From the NCBI RefSeq assembly GCF_024752025.1, contig NZ_JANTPU010000002.1, positions 1 to 64,000 on the forward strand: a stretch of DNA of 64,000 bases, in the 5' to 3' direction. Positions within the stretch are counted from its first letter, which is position 1. Each line of letters starts with the position of its first letter. The translations under genes were made by a program, and so were the position numbers. Source of the DNA: Pseudidiomarina sp. CB1 (GTDB taxonomy: Bacteria; Pseudomonadota; Gammaproteobacteria; Enterobacterales; Alteromonadaceae). Below are positions 35,056-44,368 of this stretch, in pieces. Under the pieces are notes generated by a model, which was given only the letters and a program-made list of their open reading frames with translations, made no database searches and was not told where the DNA came from.

Positions 35056-36261
35056 CAGGTGATCAAATGGCTGAATAGTAATCGACTCGCCAGCTTCAAT
35101 GGCGCCGCGATCCTGTTCGAGTACTAAGAAACAATTGGCTTGTGCCACACTGGTAAGGACTGCGGAACTTTGACTACCAACGGGTTCAGCCCATAATTGG
35201 CCATCGCGTTGGGTAAAGCGACCACGTTGAAAGTCGGTGCGGCCAGGGCGCTTTTTGATCGCGGTAGCAGCTTTCGCTTCGAGTTGCATCGGAGCAGTGA
35301 TGGTTTCGCCCGCCATGCGCCGCAGCATAGGCTGCACTAACTGATCGAGGGTGACCACAGCGGCGACGGGGTTACCTGGCAATCCACAGAACCAAGCATC
35401 ACCAAGGCGGCCAAATGCAAACGGCTTACCCGGCTTAATGGCAATTTTCCAAAATTCGATACTGCCGAGCTTGGCGAGGGTATTTTTGGTGTGATCAGCA
35501 TCGCCGACCGACACCCCTGCACTACTAATGACAATGTCGGCACTGCGCATGGCTTGTTTAAACGCACTTTCTAAAGCTTCTGGGTCATCAGCGATATGGC
35601 CAAGATCAATGATGTCGACATGCAGGCGCTGCAGCATCGCCGTTAAGGTGAAGCGATTGCTATCGTAGATTTGGCTGTTGTGCTGCAAGGGATCACCTGG
35701 CACCACCAGTTCATCGCCATTCGAGAATAACGCTACGCGCAGCTTACGTACGACTTTAACTTCGGCGATGCCAAGCGAAGCGAGCAAGCCCACGTGCACT
35801 GCATTTAGGCGCTGTCCCGCATTCAAGACCACCGAACCACTGGCAATATCACTGCCGCACAGGCGCACATTGTCGCCTGCTGTCACCGTTGTTTGTACTT
35901 CGATGTCAGCGTCGTCGCGAAGCACATTTTCTTGCATGACCACGGTGTCAGCACCGACTGGCATTTGCGCACCGGTCATGATCCGAACGCAGCTAGCGGC
36001 GGGTAGCTCTTCTTTGAATGGATGCCCGGCAAAGGCTTCGCCAACTACCTTTAGCGGCTGTGCGGCTTCGTCAGCTCTTAACGCATAACCATCCATTGCT
36101 GAATTATCATAGCCTGGCACATTCAAACTGGCGTACACAGGCTGTGCCAATACCCGATCAAGGGCGGCAGCTAAGGGGACTGTTTCGGTTTCGGTTAGCG
36201 CTTGCACTTGGCCTTGCATGGCGGCCAGTGCGTCGGCAACGGGTAACCAATTAGGACTCAT
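35047..36261 (-). CDS. moeA: molybdopterin molybdenumtransferase MoeA
   Basis: MoeA inserts molybdate into adenylylated molybdopterin made by MogA or MoaB. The 404-residue protein carries PGYDNSAMDGYA, RIMTGAQMPVGADTVVMQE, VALFSNGDELVVPGD, SSAGVSVGDADHTKN and GLPGNPVAAVVT, the family's active-site segments. ATG 36261 (MSPNWLPVADAL) is preferred; it overlaps the narL stop by 11 bases, so moeA is read as the second gene of a narL-moeA unit. This directly couples a regulator of nitrate respiration with molybdenum insertion. Confidence 0.95.
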   Translation of the reverse strand: MSPNWLPVADALAAMQGQVQALTETETVPLAAALDRVLAQPVYASLNVPGYDNSAMDGYALRADEAAQPLKVVGEAFAGHPFKEELPAASCVRIMTGAQMPVGADTVVMQENVLRDDADIEVQTTVTAGDNVRLCGSDIASGSVVLNAGQRLNAVHVGLLASLGIAEVKVVRKLRVALFSNGDELVVPGDPLQHNSQIYDSNRFTLTAMLQRLHVDIIDLGHIADDPEALESAFKQAMRSADIVISSAGVSVGDADHTKNTLAKLGSIEFWKIAIKPGKPFAFGRLGDAWFCGLPGNPVAAVVTLDQLVQPMLRRMAGETITAPMQLEAKAATAIKKRPGRTDFQRGRFTQRDGQLWAEPVGSQSSAVLTSVAQANCFLVLEQDRGAIEAGESITIQPFDHLLT

Positions 36262-36910
36262 GCTTACCGCCTTGCTGGTTGACCATCCACACGGCAGCTT
36301 CAACACGTGAGCGCAAACCGAGTTTCTTCAGCAAATGCTTCACGTGAACTTTGACGGTACCGTCAGAGATGTCGAGTTCGCGGGCAATGACCTTGTTGCT
36401 CATACCCTTGGCAATCAATTTCAGAATCTCGAGTTCGCGATTGGTCAGGCTTTCCAGCTTGCCACCACCTTGCGGCGCAGGGCGGCGCAGTGCGGTAGCG
36501 AGTACTTCGGTAATGACTTCACTTAATACCATTTTGCCTTCAATAGCGCGTTTGATTTGCTCGATGAGTTGCTCCGGCTCCATATCTTTGAGCAAGTAAC
36601 CATCGGCGCCATTGGTGATAGCTGAGACCACGTCTTCATCAGCATCAGATACGGTGAGCATAATAATACGCGAAGTAACACCCTCGTCACGCATGTGCTT
36701 CAGCGTTTCGAGACCGTCCATCCCTTGCATATTGAGATCGAGGATAATCAGGTCGGGATCAAGCTCAACAGCTCTTGGAATCGCGTCGCTACCGTTACTA
36801 AATTCGGCAACCACTTCAAGATCGTCTTCCATTGATATCAATTGTTTGAGACCTTTGCGTAGTAGCGGATGATCGTCTACTAGCATGATGCTAGAGCGCA
36901 ATTCAGTCAT
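36251..36910 (-). CDS. narL: nitrate/nitrite response regulator NarL
   Basis: A 219-residue response regulator. The receiver domain (5-120) has the acidic pocket in MLVDDHP, phospho-Asp in LIILDLNMQGMDG and Lys in YLLKDM. The LuxR-type helix-turn-helix output is LTNRELEILKLIAKGMSNKV followed by IARELDISDGTVKVHVKHLL, closest to NarL/NarP. GAAGGAG precedes the ATG. The cognate sensor narX lies 1.6 kb upstream on the same strand, separated by an opposite-strand transporter gene. Its predicted 7-2-7 targets occur at moaA, narG and narK in this window. Confidence 0.95.
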   Translation of the reverse strand: MTELRSSIMLVDDHPLLRKGLKQLISMEDDLEVVAEFSNGSDAIPRAVELDPDLIILDLNMQGMDGLETLKHMRDEGVTSRIIMLTVSDADEDVVSAITNGADGYLLKDMEPEQLIEQIKRAIEGKMVLSEVITEVLATALRRPAPQGGGKLESLTNRELEILKLIAKGMSNKVIARELDISDGTVKVHVKHLLKKLGLRSRVEAAVWMVNQQGGKHES

Positions 36911-37185
36911 GGTATTCTCCTTCTAATCGTGGTCACCATTTTCGCACATTTCCTGCGCTGGCGCATGGTTGAAGAGCGCCATATCGGTTAGCGTACATTG
37001 CGTTAAAGTCGGCCGAACAATCTAAATAAAAATAACATTTTCAGTAGGTTAGTCACTACGTATATCACTTATTGAGTAGTTCGACTATCTCCAAATACCC
37101 TCTGCTTAACTCCTTCGAAGTCTTGCTCCAATGCCCGGTAATGTCTGATCCTTAAGCTTACTAGCCCAGTGACAAAAGGCCAATT
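36911..37185. other. divergent intergenic region between narL and the NarK-like gene
   Basis: 275 non-coding bases. They must hold the narL-moeA and transporter promoters. I see an A+T-rich stretch (37020-37085) and one imperfect NarL heptamer TACCCTC (from 37097), but no paired 7-2-7 site and no good FNR box. The narL ribosome site is at the left end and AAAAGG for the transporter at the right end. Confidence 0.5.
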
Positions 37186-38529
37186 GTGCAGCAAATGCTC
37201 CCAGCTGAGACCATCGACAAAGCGACCGCACTTCACGTGATCGCCAGCACTGCCGTGTGGATGTGTTGGAGCGTGTTAGTAGTGGTTCTGTATGCGCTGG
37301 ATATGGGCTTCAGCTTTGCCGAGCTGTTTGGTTTGCTGGCGCTTACTGGCCTCGCTGCAGCGGGTTTTCAATTACTATGGTTCACACTTGGCAATCGCGC
37401 TTTAACGCAAAGCTTTATCCGCTCAACTACTGTGGTGCTTGCCGTCATTGCATTGGCTTTGGGATGGTCATTTTTGCAGCCGCCTTTTTCGCTTAGTCTC
37501 TTGCAGTTGATGGCGTTGCTATCAGGGTTAGGCGGCGCGCAACTTTATGTCAGTCAGCGCACCTTGGAATTAGAGCCAACCTCAATGGGCTGGGAGCTGG
37601 CAGTCACCGCTGGCGTCGGTGGCGTTGGTATTGTTTTGGCGCAAATCAGTGTGCCCTTGGTGGTTTCGTTACCTAGCCTGTTCGGCGACGCCAATACGGT
37701 GCGCACGGTCATCAGTACCGGCAATGTGCTCGGCAGTGTAAGGCCAGATCAAGTGGTGAGTTTAGCTAACGTTGGATGGTTTTTGGCGGGGGTCACTTTG
37801 ATCGCCGTTGTACTTGGACGAAAGCGCGTTCGGGCACAGAGCTCGCCGTGGGCACCGGTACATCGCCGTCATTTACTTCGTAATCCGCATCTATGGGTGA
37901 TGACGGTGCTTTATGTCATGGCCTTTGGTTCCTTTATCGGTTTTGCACTGTCTTTTCCGCTGGTGTTGCAGTTCTTATTTGGTCTAAGTCGTGACTGGCA
38001 AGGTGGTGAGATCGCTCGCATATTAAGCAATGACTATGCTCCACAAGCGTTAACCTACGCATGGCTGGGTCCGCTCGTCGGCGTCGTTGCGCGGCCATTG
38101 GGAGGTTGGTTTGCTGACCAATATGGCGGTGCTAAAGTTACCTTCGGTTGCGCTCTCTTGTTGGCGCTGGCAAGCTTAGCGGCGGCTTACTTAACCTATC
38201 AAGCGTTTCATAGTGGCGCCCCAGAACAGTATTTTCTTCTGTTTTTGTTGGTTTTTTTCGTGATTTTCACGGTTTCAGCGATCGCGAGCAGTGCAATCTA
38301 TCGTTCGGCAAGTGTGCTATTTCCGCCAGCCCAGCTGCCAATTGCTCTGCGTTGGCTCGCGGCATGTGCGATGGCAGGTGCCGCGTATATTCCATTAATG
38401 TGGGGGGTGCAAAGCGTAACGGCGACACCAGCTTTGGCGCTCGTTGCCTTCGCACTATTCTACTTGCTGTGCGCGGGATTAGTAATGCTGGTGTATCTGC
38501 GTCGACACAGTGTGTATTTCAACCCTTAG
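37186..38529 (+). CDS. NarK-related MFS protein with degenerate nitrate signatures
   Basis: A 447-residue, twelve-helix major facilitator protein. The C-terminal half resembles NarK strongly (FGSFIGFALSFPL, AWLGPLVGVVARPLGGWFAD, GGAKVTF). Compared with the fused NarK at 60845-63511, however, the TM2 Arg of TLRIFYSF is Gln here (GFQLLWF), the first nitrate signature GGGNFSSSMANISFFYP is GLGGAQLYVSQRTLELEP, and the second (GNGSTFRMVP) is ASSAIYRSAS. Nitrate transport is thus doubtful; another substrate or a sensory role is possible (inference). GTG start with AAAAGG upstream. Encoded opposite to, and between, narL and narX; overlaps narX by 4 bases. Confidence 0.82.
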   Translation: MQQMLPAETIDKATALHVIASTAVWMCWSVLVVVLYALDMGFSFAELFGLLALTGLAAAGFQLLWFTLGNRALTQSFIRSTTVVLAVIALALGWSFLQPPFSLSLLQLMALLSGLGGAQLYVSQRTLELEPTSMGWELAVTAGVGGVGIVLAQISVPLVVSLPSLFGDANTVRTVISTGNVLGSVRPDQVVSLANVGWFLAGVTLIAVVLGRKRVRAQSSPWAPVHRRHLLRNPHLWVMTVLYVMAFGSFIGFALSFPLVLQFLFGLSRDWQGGEIARILSNDYAPQALTYAWLGPLVGVVARPLGGWFADQYGGAKVTFGCALLLALASLAAAYLTYQAFHSGAPEQYFLLFLLVFFVIFTVSAIASSAIYRSASVLFPPAQLPIALRWLAACAMAGAAYIPLMWGVQSVTATPALALVAFALFYLLCAGLVMLVYLRRHSVYFNP

Positions 38530-40331
38530 GCTTCGGCGGTGGAGTGTTCTGCAAGGTAAGCCGGTTGGAAACTAAAATACACCCCAGTTCCCCCTTCTGA
38601 GCGGCGCCGTATTGTTAGCTCGCCACCTAGATGTTTGCTGCGCTCCTGCATGATGGCCAAGCCATAATGATTGAGCTTCTCGGCTTGTTCAGGAATGCCA
38701 ACCCCATCGTCTTCGATGCTCAGGGTGATACCTTTATCGATGGCCTGTTGCAGACGAATAGTTACTTCAGCACCTTGGCTGTGGTGAATGGCGTTCTGGC
38801 ACGCTTCGCGAATGATTTGCAGCAAGTGAATCTCTTCATGCGGTGCCAATGGTGCGTTGGCGAGCTGGTAATCCAAGCGGAATGCGAGGTCAGATTGATC
38901 TTCGAACTGCTTCACAGTGGTTTGCAATGCATTGATAAGACCTGCGCCATCGACCTTCAAGCGGAACGTGGTAAGCAACTCACGGAGCTGTCGGTAAGCT
39001 GAGTTCAACCCTTCGCGTAACTCATGGGACACGTCCTCAATGGTATCTTCATCACCTTTCTGTATAGCTTTATCCAATCGTGTGACCTGAATCTTCAAGT
39101 AAGACAGTGCTTGTGCCAAGGAGTCATGGAGCTCACGCGCAATGACCGTACGCTCTTGGATGAGCGCAAGACGGCGGACTTGTTCTTCTTCTTGCTTAAG
39201 GCTAAGCGCGATGGCGAGTTGGTCGGTCACTGATTGCAGTAACTGTTGTTGCCAGTCATCGAGTTGCTGGCCCAGTTCAACCCGCGCGACCAATACACCA
39301 TAGTAATGATGGTCACGCTCCAATGGGTAACGATACACGCGTTTATCTTCCATCACGCTTACCCCACCACCCGCAGAAACGCATTCTGCGCAGTCGACAC
39401 CAGCACAAGGGTCTTCTTCGGTTTCTACCGGCTGTACTTGCAAGTAAGGCTTATCACCTGCTGGTGTAATCAAACAAAGCTCTAAATCTTCGATTTGCGC
39501 AGCCTCTTTCAGGCCTTCGATGATGTGGCTGAAATCTTGGTAACTGGGTGAACGCTCGATAATGCTGCGCGCCATGTCATACAAGAATTGTAGTTTGATG
39601 TTGCTACGCTGAATGGCTTGCGTTTGTTCGTCGACACGTTTCTCAAGATTGCCGTACATGTAGCCCACGGCATTATTCATCTTGTTCAGGGTGTCGGCCA
39701 GTACGCCGAGTTCGTCGCCCATCGGATGATTGACGCGTGCAGTAAAGTCGCCTTGGCCAATTCGACGTGCGGTTTGGGTTAGGGTTTGCAAAGGTTTGCG
39801 CACGCGGCTGCGTAGCCAATAGGCAATGATGCCAGCCAACGTAATGGTGGCAAATAAGCTGAGGACCTGAATAAGGCGAATAGCGCGAATACGGGACTCT
39901 GCCTCTTGCTGCAAAGCACCAACTAAACTGTCCAATTGCTGAATATGTGGAGCTAAGAGCGCTTCAACTTGCGCAGCTTGGACGCCTTCAGTGGCCATCC
40001 GCTCATGCAGAGCCAGCCAGCTTCGACTGGTGGCTTGGAACTGTGTCGCAAGTTCGCTTTCGCCATGACTGAAACGGTTAAAAACCGGATGGCGCCAAGT
40101 CGCTTGTAATTGTTGAGCAAGTTCAGCGGTGACCGCTGCGTCGGGCAGATGCAAGCGATGCCAAGCATAACGATAGCTTTGCATGCGCAATGACCCCGCT
40201 TTATTGATCGCCAAGGCATCTTGGTCGGCGCGCTCCGAGAGCCAGTAAGACGCTAACAAGGTACCTACGGTAAGCGCGACCATAAGGCCGAGCGCAATAC
40301 CCACGCGTGTGACGATTGAAAACTGGCGCAT
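38526..40331 (-). CDS. narX: nitrate/nitrite sensor histidine kinase NarX
   Basis: A 601-residue NarX-type kinase. TM1 spans residues 8-30 and a periplasmic domain follows, with the nitrate-binding P-box INKAGSLRMQSYR (42-54). TM2 is at 152-173, then HAMP (174-225), a GAF-like central module with the NarX Cys cluster CAGVDCAEC (309-317), the HisKA_3 phospho-acceptor His402 in ARELHDSLAQALSYL and an ATPase domain ending ENDGVGIP-like (IEDDGVGIPEQ). It signals to NarL. The upstream ribosome site is weak (CAGG). Divergent from narG across 296 bases with NarL heptamers. Confidence 0.95.
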   Translation of the reverse strand: MRQFSIVTRVGIALGLMVALTVGTLLASYWLSERADQDALAINKAGSLRMQSYRYAWHRLHLPDAAVTAELAQQLQATWRHPVFNRFSHGESELATQFQATSRSWLALHERMATEGVQAAQVEALLAPHIQQLDSLVGALQQEAESRIRAIRLIQVLSLFATITLAGIIAYWLRSRVRKPLQTLTQTARRIGQGDFTARVNHPMGDELGVLADTLNKMNNAVGYMYGNLEKRVDEQTQAIQRSNIKLQFLYDMARSIIERSPSYQDFSHIIEGLKEAAQIEDLELCLITPAGDKPYLQVQPVETEEDPCAGVDCAECVSAGGGVSVMEDKRVYRYPLERDHHYYGVLVARVELGQQLDDWQQQLLQSVTDQLAIALSLKQEEEQVRRLALIQERTVIARELHDSLAQALSYLKIQVTRLDKAIQKGDEDTIEDVSHELREGLNSAYRQLRELLTTFRLKVDGAGLINALQTTVKQFEDQSDLAFRLDYQLANAPLAPHEEIHLLQIIREACQNAIHHSQGAEVTIRLQQAIDKGITLSIEDDGVGIPEQAEKLNHYGLAIMQERSKHLGGELTIRRRSEGGTGVYFSFQPAYLAEHSTAEA

Positions 40332-40422
40332 AACAAACCTGCTGAACGATAAACTTTGTCTAGTTTAAACGTATTTGGAACCGAGTGCATTAATGCAGCA
40401 ATGACAAGCGTCTTTAATGGGC

Positions 40423-40542
40423 TACCTCTTTTGCGTTTGGTCGATGGGCTCATTATCAACGCTAAAACTAAATATCATTATAAACAGTTACTTAGCTTAT
40501 TAAGTGCGTACTCCATTAGGGGTAGGAAAGGCGTATACCCCC
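40423..40542. promoter_or_regulatory. NarL heptamer cluster in the narX-narG promoter region
   Basis: Within the 296-base narX-narG gap are a 7-2-7 pair TACTCCA-TT-AGGGGTA (40509-40524; right half perfect on the minus strand), a lone perfect heptamer TACCTCT (40423-40429) and TACCCCC (40536-40542). The pair centre lies about 111 bases before the narG ATG. I do not find a convincing FNR box or IHF site here, which is unusual for narG promoters; the rest of the gap shows nothing I can assign. Confidence 0.6.
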
Positions 40543-40627
40543 TATTTGGCGGCTCTGGCGACCTATAGCAATACAACGATGACCGATTCAAACTTAGCGC
40601 GTAACGACATCTACTAGGAGTTTGAGG

Positions 40628-43600
40628 ATGAGTCATCTACTCGACAAACTGCGGTTTTTCAAAACCCGCAAAGAACCTTTTGCCGATGGGCATGGGGTAA
40701 CAACTGACCAAGATCGGACTTGGGAAAACGGCTATCGCCAGCGTTGGCAACACGACAAAGTTGTGCGCTCGACCCATGGCGTGAACTGTACCGGCTCATG
40801 TAGCTGGAAGATCTACGTCAAAGATGGCTTGGTGACGTGGGAAACCCAACAAACCGACTATCCACGGACGCGCCCGGACTTACCTAATCATGAACCGCGT
40901 GGCTGTCCGCGTGGGGCAAGTTACTCGTGGTACATCTACAGCGCCAACCGCTTGAAGTACCCGAAAATGCGTCAACAGTTAATGAAGCTATGGCGTGAAG
41001 CGAAAGAGCAGCACAAAGACCCGGTGCAAGCGTGGGAGTCTATTGTTACCGATCCAGTGAAAGCCAAGAGCTACAAAGAACGTCGTGGCTTAGGTGGTTT
41101 TGTGCGGGCAAGCTGGGAAGAAGTGAACGAGCTCATTGCAGCAAGTAACGTCTACACTGCGAAAACTTATGGACCTGACCGCATCAGTGGCTTCTCGCCG
41201 ATCCCGGCCATGTCGATGGTGTCGTATGCTGCTGGTGCACGTTATTTATCACTGATTGGTGGTAACTGTCTGAGCTTCTATGACTGGTACTGTGATTTGC
41301 CGCCGGCGTCACCACAGATTTGGGGTGAGCAAACCGACGTACCTGAATCAGCTGATTGGTACAACTCAAACTACATCATCGTGTGGGGCTCCAACGTTCC
41401 ACAAACACGTACGCCTGACGCGCACTTCTTAACCGAAGTACGTTACAAGGGTACGAAAACTTGCGTCATTACTTCGGACTATTCGGAAGCGTCGAAGTTT
41501 GGTGACACGTGGTTGGCGCCGCGTCAGGGTACTGACTCAGCCTTGGCGATGGCGTTCGGCCACGTTATTTTGAAAGAATACTATGTTAATCAGCAAAGTA
41601 GCTACTTCCAAGACTACGTGAAACGCTACACGGACATGCCGATGTTGGTGATGCTTGAGCCAGGTGAGAAGGTACTGAAGCAAGGCCGTTTCTTGCGTGC
41701 GGCTGATTTGGTCGACAATCTTGGCGAAGCAAACAATCCTGATTGGAAAACCATAGCCATCAATGCTGCGGATCAACGTCTGACTAGCCCGAACGGTGCG
41801 ATTGGCTATCGCTGGGGCGAAAAAGGTAAGTGGAACCTTGAGCAAAAAGACCAAGGCGGTGACGTCGATTTACAAATCAGCTTGAAAGACGGCCATGATG
41901 AAGTGGTTGAAGTGGGCTTCCCCTATTTTGGCGCCGCACCGCACGAATACGACTACTTCCAGCACACGCACCATGACGAAGTGCAAGTACGCCGCATTCC
42001 GGCGAAACGTGTTGAACTTGCCAATGGTGAGACCGCTTTGGTTGCGACCGTTTACGACTTGATGTTGGCGCAATATGGCGTTGACGACGGCAGCAACGAT
42101 CCAAACCGTGCGCAAAGCTACGAAGATGACGTGCCGTATACGCCGGCATGGCAAGAGCATATTACCGGTGTGAAACCAGCGGATGTGATCCGTGTGGCGA
42201 CTGAGTTTGCGCGCAACGCTGACAAGACCAAAGGTCGTTCGATGATTATCGTTGGTGCTGCGTTGAACCACTGGTATCACATGGACATGAGCTACCGTGG
42301 TTTGATCAACATGCTGATGATGTGTGGCTGTATCGGTCAATCCGGCGGCGGTTGGGCGCACTATGTCGGCCAAGAAAAACTGCGTCCGCAAACCGGTTGG
42401 CAGCCGTTGGCATTTGGCCTTGACTGGCAGCGTCCACCACGTCACATGAACGGTACTTCGTTCTTCTACAACCACTCAAGTCAGTGGCGCTACGAGAAAC
42501 TCGACATGAGCGAAGTCGTGTCGCCGTTAGCCGACAAGAACAAGTGGCAAAGTTCGATCATTGACTACAACACCCGCGCGGAACGCATGGGCTGGTTGCC
42601 GTCAGCACCACAGTTGGGCACCAACCCATTAGGCCTCGCGGCTGCAGCAGAAAAAGCCGGACTCGATGTAAAAAACTACATTGTTGAGCAACTGAAAGAC
42701 GGCAAGCTGAAGTTTGCTTGTGAGCAGCCGGACGATCCGAAAAACTTCCCGCGCAACATGTTCATCTGGCGTTCAAACCTACTGGGTTCTTCAGGTAAAG
42801 GTCACGAGTACATGCTCAAGCACTTCTTGGGCACCAAACACGGCTTGCTTGGCAAAGACCTTGGTGACTTCGGTGGTAAGAAACCGGAAGACGTCGAGTG
42901 GGTCGACGACGGTGCAGAAGGCAAAGTGGACCTGTGGGTGACCCTCGACTTCCGTATGTCGACCACCTGCTTGTACTCCGACATCGTGTTGCCAACCGCA
43001 ACCTGGTATGAAAAAGACGACATGAATACCTCGGATATGCATCCGTTTATTCACCCCTTAACCGCAGCCGTTGACCCAGTGTGGGAAGCGCGCAGCGACT
43101 GGGACATCTTTAAAGGTATTGCGAAAGAATTCTCGCGTGTGTGCCAAGGCCACCTAGGGGTCGAAACAGATGTAGCGACCACTCCTATCATGCACGACTC
43201 GCCGGGCGAGCTGGCACAACCGTATGGCGTGAAAGCGTGGTGGAAGGGCGAGTGTGAAGCTGTGCCTGGCGTCACCATGCCGAACATCAACGTGGTTGAA
43301 CGTGATTACCCGAATACCTATCACCGTTTCACCTCGCTCGGTCCGCTGATGGACAAGCTTGGCAATGGTGGTAAAGGCATCAATTGGAATACCCAAGAAG
43401 AAGTCGATTTCTTAGGCAAGCTGAACCGTGTTCATCATGAAGAAGGCGCAAACAAAGGTCGCCCTGTGATCGACAGTGCCATTGACGCTTGTGAAGTAAT
43501 TCTATCGCTGGCACCAGAAACCAATGGCCACGTAGCGGTGAAAGCTTGGGAAGCGCTTGGTGAATTTACCGGCCGTGACCACACGCATCTGGCTAAGCCA

Positions 43601-44347
43601 AAAGAAGAGGAAAAAATCCGCTTCCGCGACATCGTCGCACAACCGCGCAAGATCATTTCGTCACCGACGTGGTCTGGCTTGGAAGACGAGCATGTGTCGT
43701 ACAACGCCGGTTACACCAACGTTCACGAACTGATCCCATGGCGCACCATCACCGGCCGTCAGCAGTTCTACCAAGATCATGAGTGGATGCGCGATTTCGG
43801 CGAAACCCTGTGTGCTTATAAGCCACCGATTAACCTGAAAACCGTTGAGCCAGTGCTGAACAAGAAGGGTAACGGCAATAAAGAGATCGTACTGAACTGG
43901 ATCACCCCGCACCAAAAATGGGGTATTCACAGCACCTACTCTGACAACTTGCTGATGCTGACCTTGTCGCGCGGTGGCCCGATTGTGTGGCTGAGTGAAA
44001 TTGACGCCAAAGCTGCCGGCATTGAAGACAACGACTGGATCGAAATCTTCAACGTGAACGGCTCGATTAGCGCCCGTGCGGTGGTCTCGCAACGTGTCCC
44101 TGAAGGCATGAGCATGATGTACCACGCACAAGAACGGATCGTCAACGTGCCAGGTTCGGAATTGACCGGCACCCGCGGCGGTATTCACAACTCAGTGACC
44201 CGTGCGGTCATGAAGCCGACCCACATGATTGGCGGCTACGCACAGCAAGCCTATGGCTTTAACTACTACGGCACCGTTGGCTGTAACCGCGATGAATTCG
44301 TGGTGGTCCGCAAGATGGACAAAGTCGACTGGTTGGACACTGAATAA
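40628..44347 (+). CDS. narG: respiratory nitrate reductase alpha subunit NarG
   Basis: The Mo-bisMGD catalytic subunit (1239 residues; E. coli 1247) of the cytoplasm-facing, membrane-bound nitrate reductase. The FS0 cluster ligands His50, Cys54, Cys58 and Cys93 appear in HGVNCTGSCSW and RGCPRGASYSW. The Mo-ligand Asp lies in SFYDWYCDLPPASPQIWGEQ. No Tat signal is needed beyond the N-terminal leader remnant. ATG 40628 has CTAGGAG 7 bases upstream; a TTG 6 bases earlier is rejected. First gene of narGHJI plus a parvulin gene. Confidence 0.98.
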   Translation: MSHLLDKLRFFKTRKEPFADGHGVTTDQDRTWENGYRQRWQHDKVVRSTHGVNCTGSCSWKIYVKDGLVTWETQQTDYPRTRPDLPNHEPRGCPRGASYSWYIYSANRLKYPKMRQQLMKLWREAKEQHKDPVQAWESIVTDPVKAKSYKERRGLGGFVRASWEEVNELIAASNVYTAKTYGPDRISGFSPIPAMSMVSYAAGARYLSLIGGNCLSFYDWYCDLPPASPQIWGEQTDVPESADWYNSNYIIVWGSNVPQTRTPDAHFLTEVRYKGTKTCVITSDYSEASKFGDTWLAPRQGTDSALAMAFGHVILKEYYVNQQSSYFQDYVKRYTDMPMLVMLEPGEKVLKQGRFLRAADLVDNLGEANNPDWKTIAINAADQRLTSPNGAIGYRWGEKGKWNLEQKDQGGDVDLQISLKDGHDEVVEVGFPYFGAAPHEYDYFQHTHHDEVQVRRIPAKRVELANGETALVATVYDLMLAQYGVDDGSNDPNRAQSYEDDVPYTPAWQEHITGVKPADVIRVATEFARNADKTKGRSMIIVGAALNHWYHMDMSYRGLINMLMMCGCIGQSGGGWAHYVGQEKLRPQTGWQPLAFGLDWQRPPRHMNGTSFFYNHSSQWRYEKLDMSEVVSPLADKNKWQSSIIDYNTRAERMGWLPSAPQLGTNPLGLAAAAEKAGLDVKNYIVEQLKDGKLKFACEQPDDPKNFPRNMFIWRSNLLGSSGKGHEYMLKHFLGTKHGLLGKDLGDFGGKKPEDVEWVDDGAEGKVDLWVTLDFRMSTTCLYSDIVLPTATWYEKDDMNTSDMHPFIHPLTAAVDPVWEARSDWDIFKGIAKEFSRVCQGHLGVETDVATTPIMHDSPGELAQPYGVKAWWKGECEAVPGVTMPNINVVERDYPNTYHRFTSLGPLMDKLGNGGKGINWNTQEEVDFLGKLNRVHHEEGANKGRPVIDSAIDACEVILSLAPETNGHVAVKAWEALGEFTGRDHTHLAKPKEEEKIRFRDIVAQPRKIISSPTWSGLEDEHVSYNAGYTNVHELIPWRTITGRQQFYQDHEWMRDFGETLCAYKPPINLKTVEPVLNKKGNGNKEIVLNWITPHQKWGIHSTYSDNLLMLTLSRGGPIVWLSEIDAKAAGIEDNDWIEIFNVNGSISARAVVSQRVPEGMSMMYHAQERIVNVPGSELTGTRGGIHNSVTRAVMKPTHMIGGYAQQAYGFNYYGTVGCNRDEFVVVRKMDKVDWLDTE

Positions 44348-44368
44348 GGTTGGAGTGAGGACGTTACC

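Noticed and set aside
40332-40627. FNR box in the narX-narG gap
   Set aside because: TCGAT and ATCAA half sites are present but at the wrong spacing; best match with correct spacing is poor.
41870-44188. Several long open frames antisense to narG
   Set aside because: They mirror the strongly biased third-position GC of narG, lack ribosome sites and domain features, and narG itself is certain.
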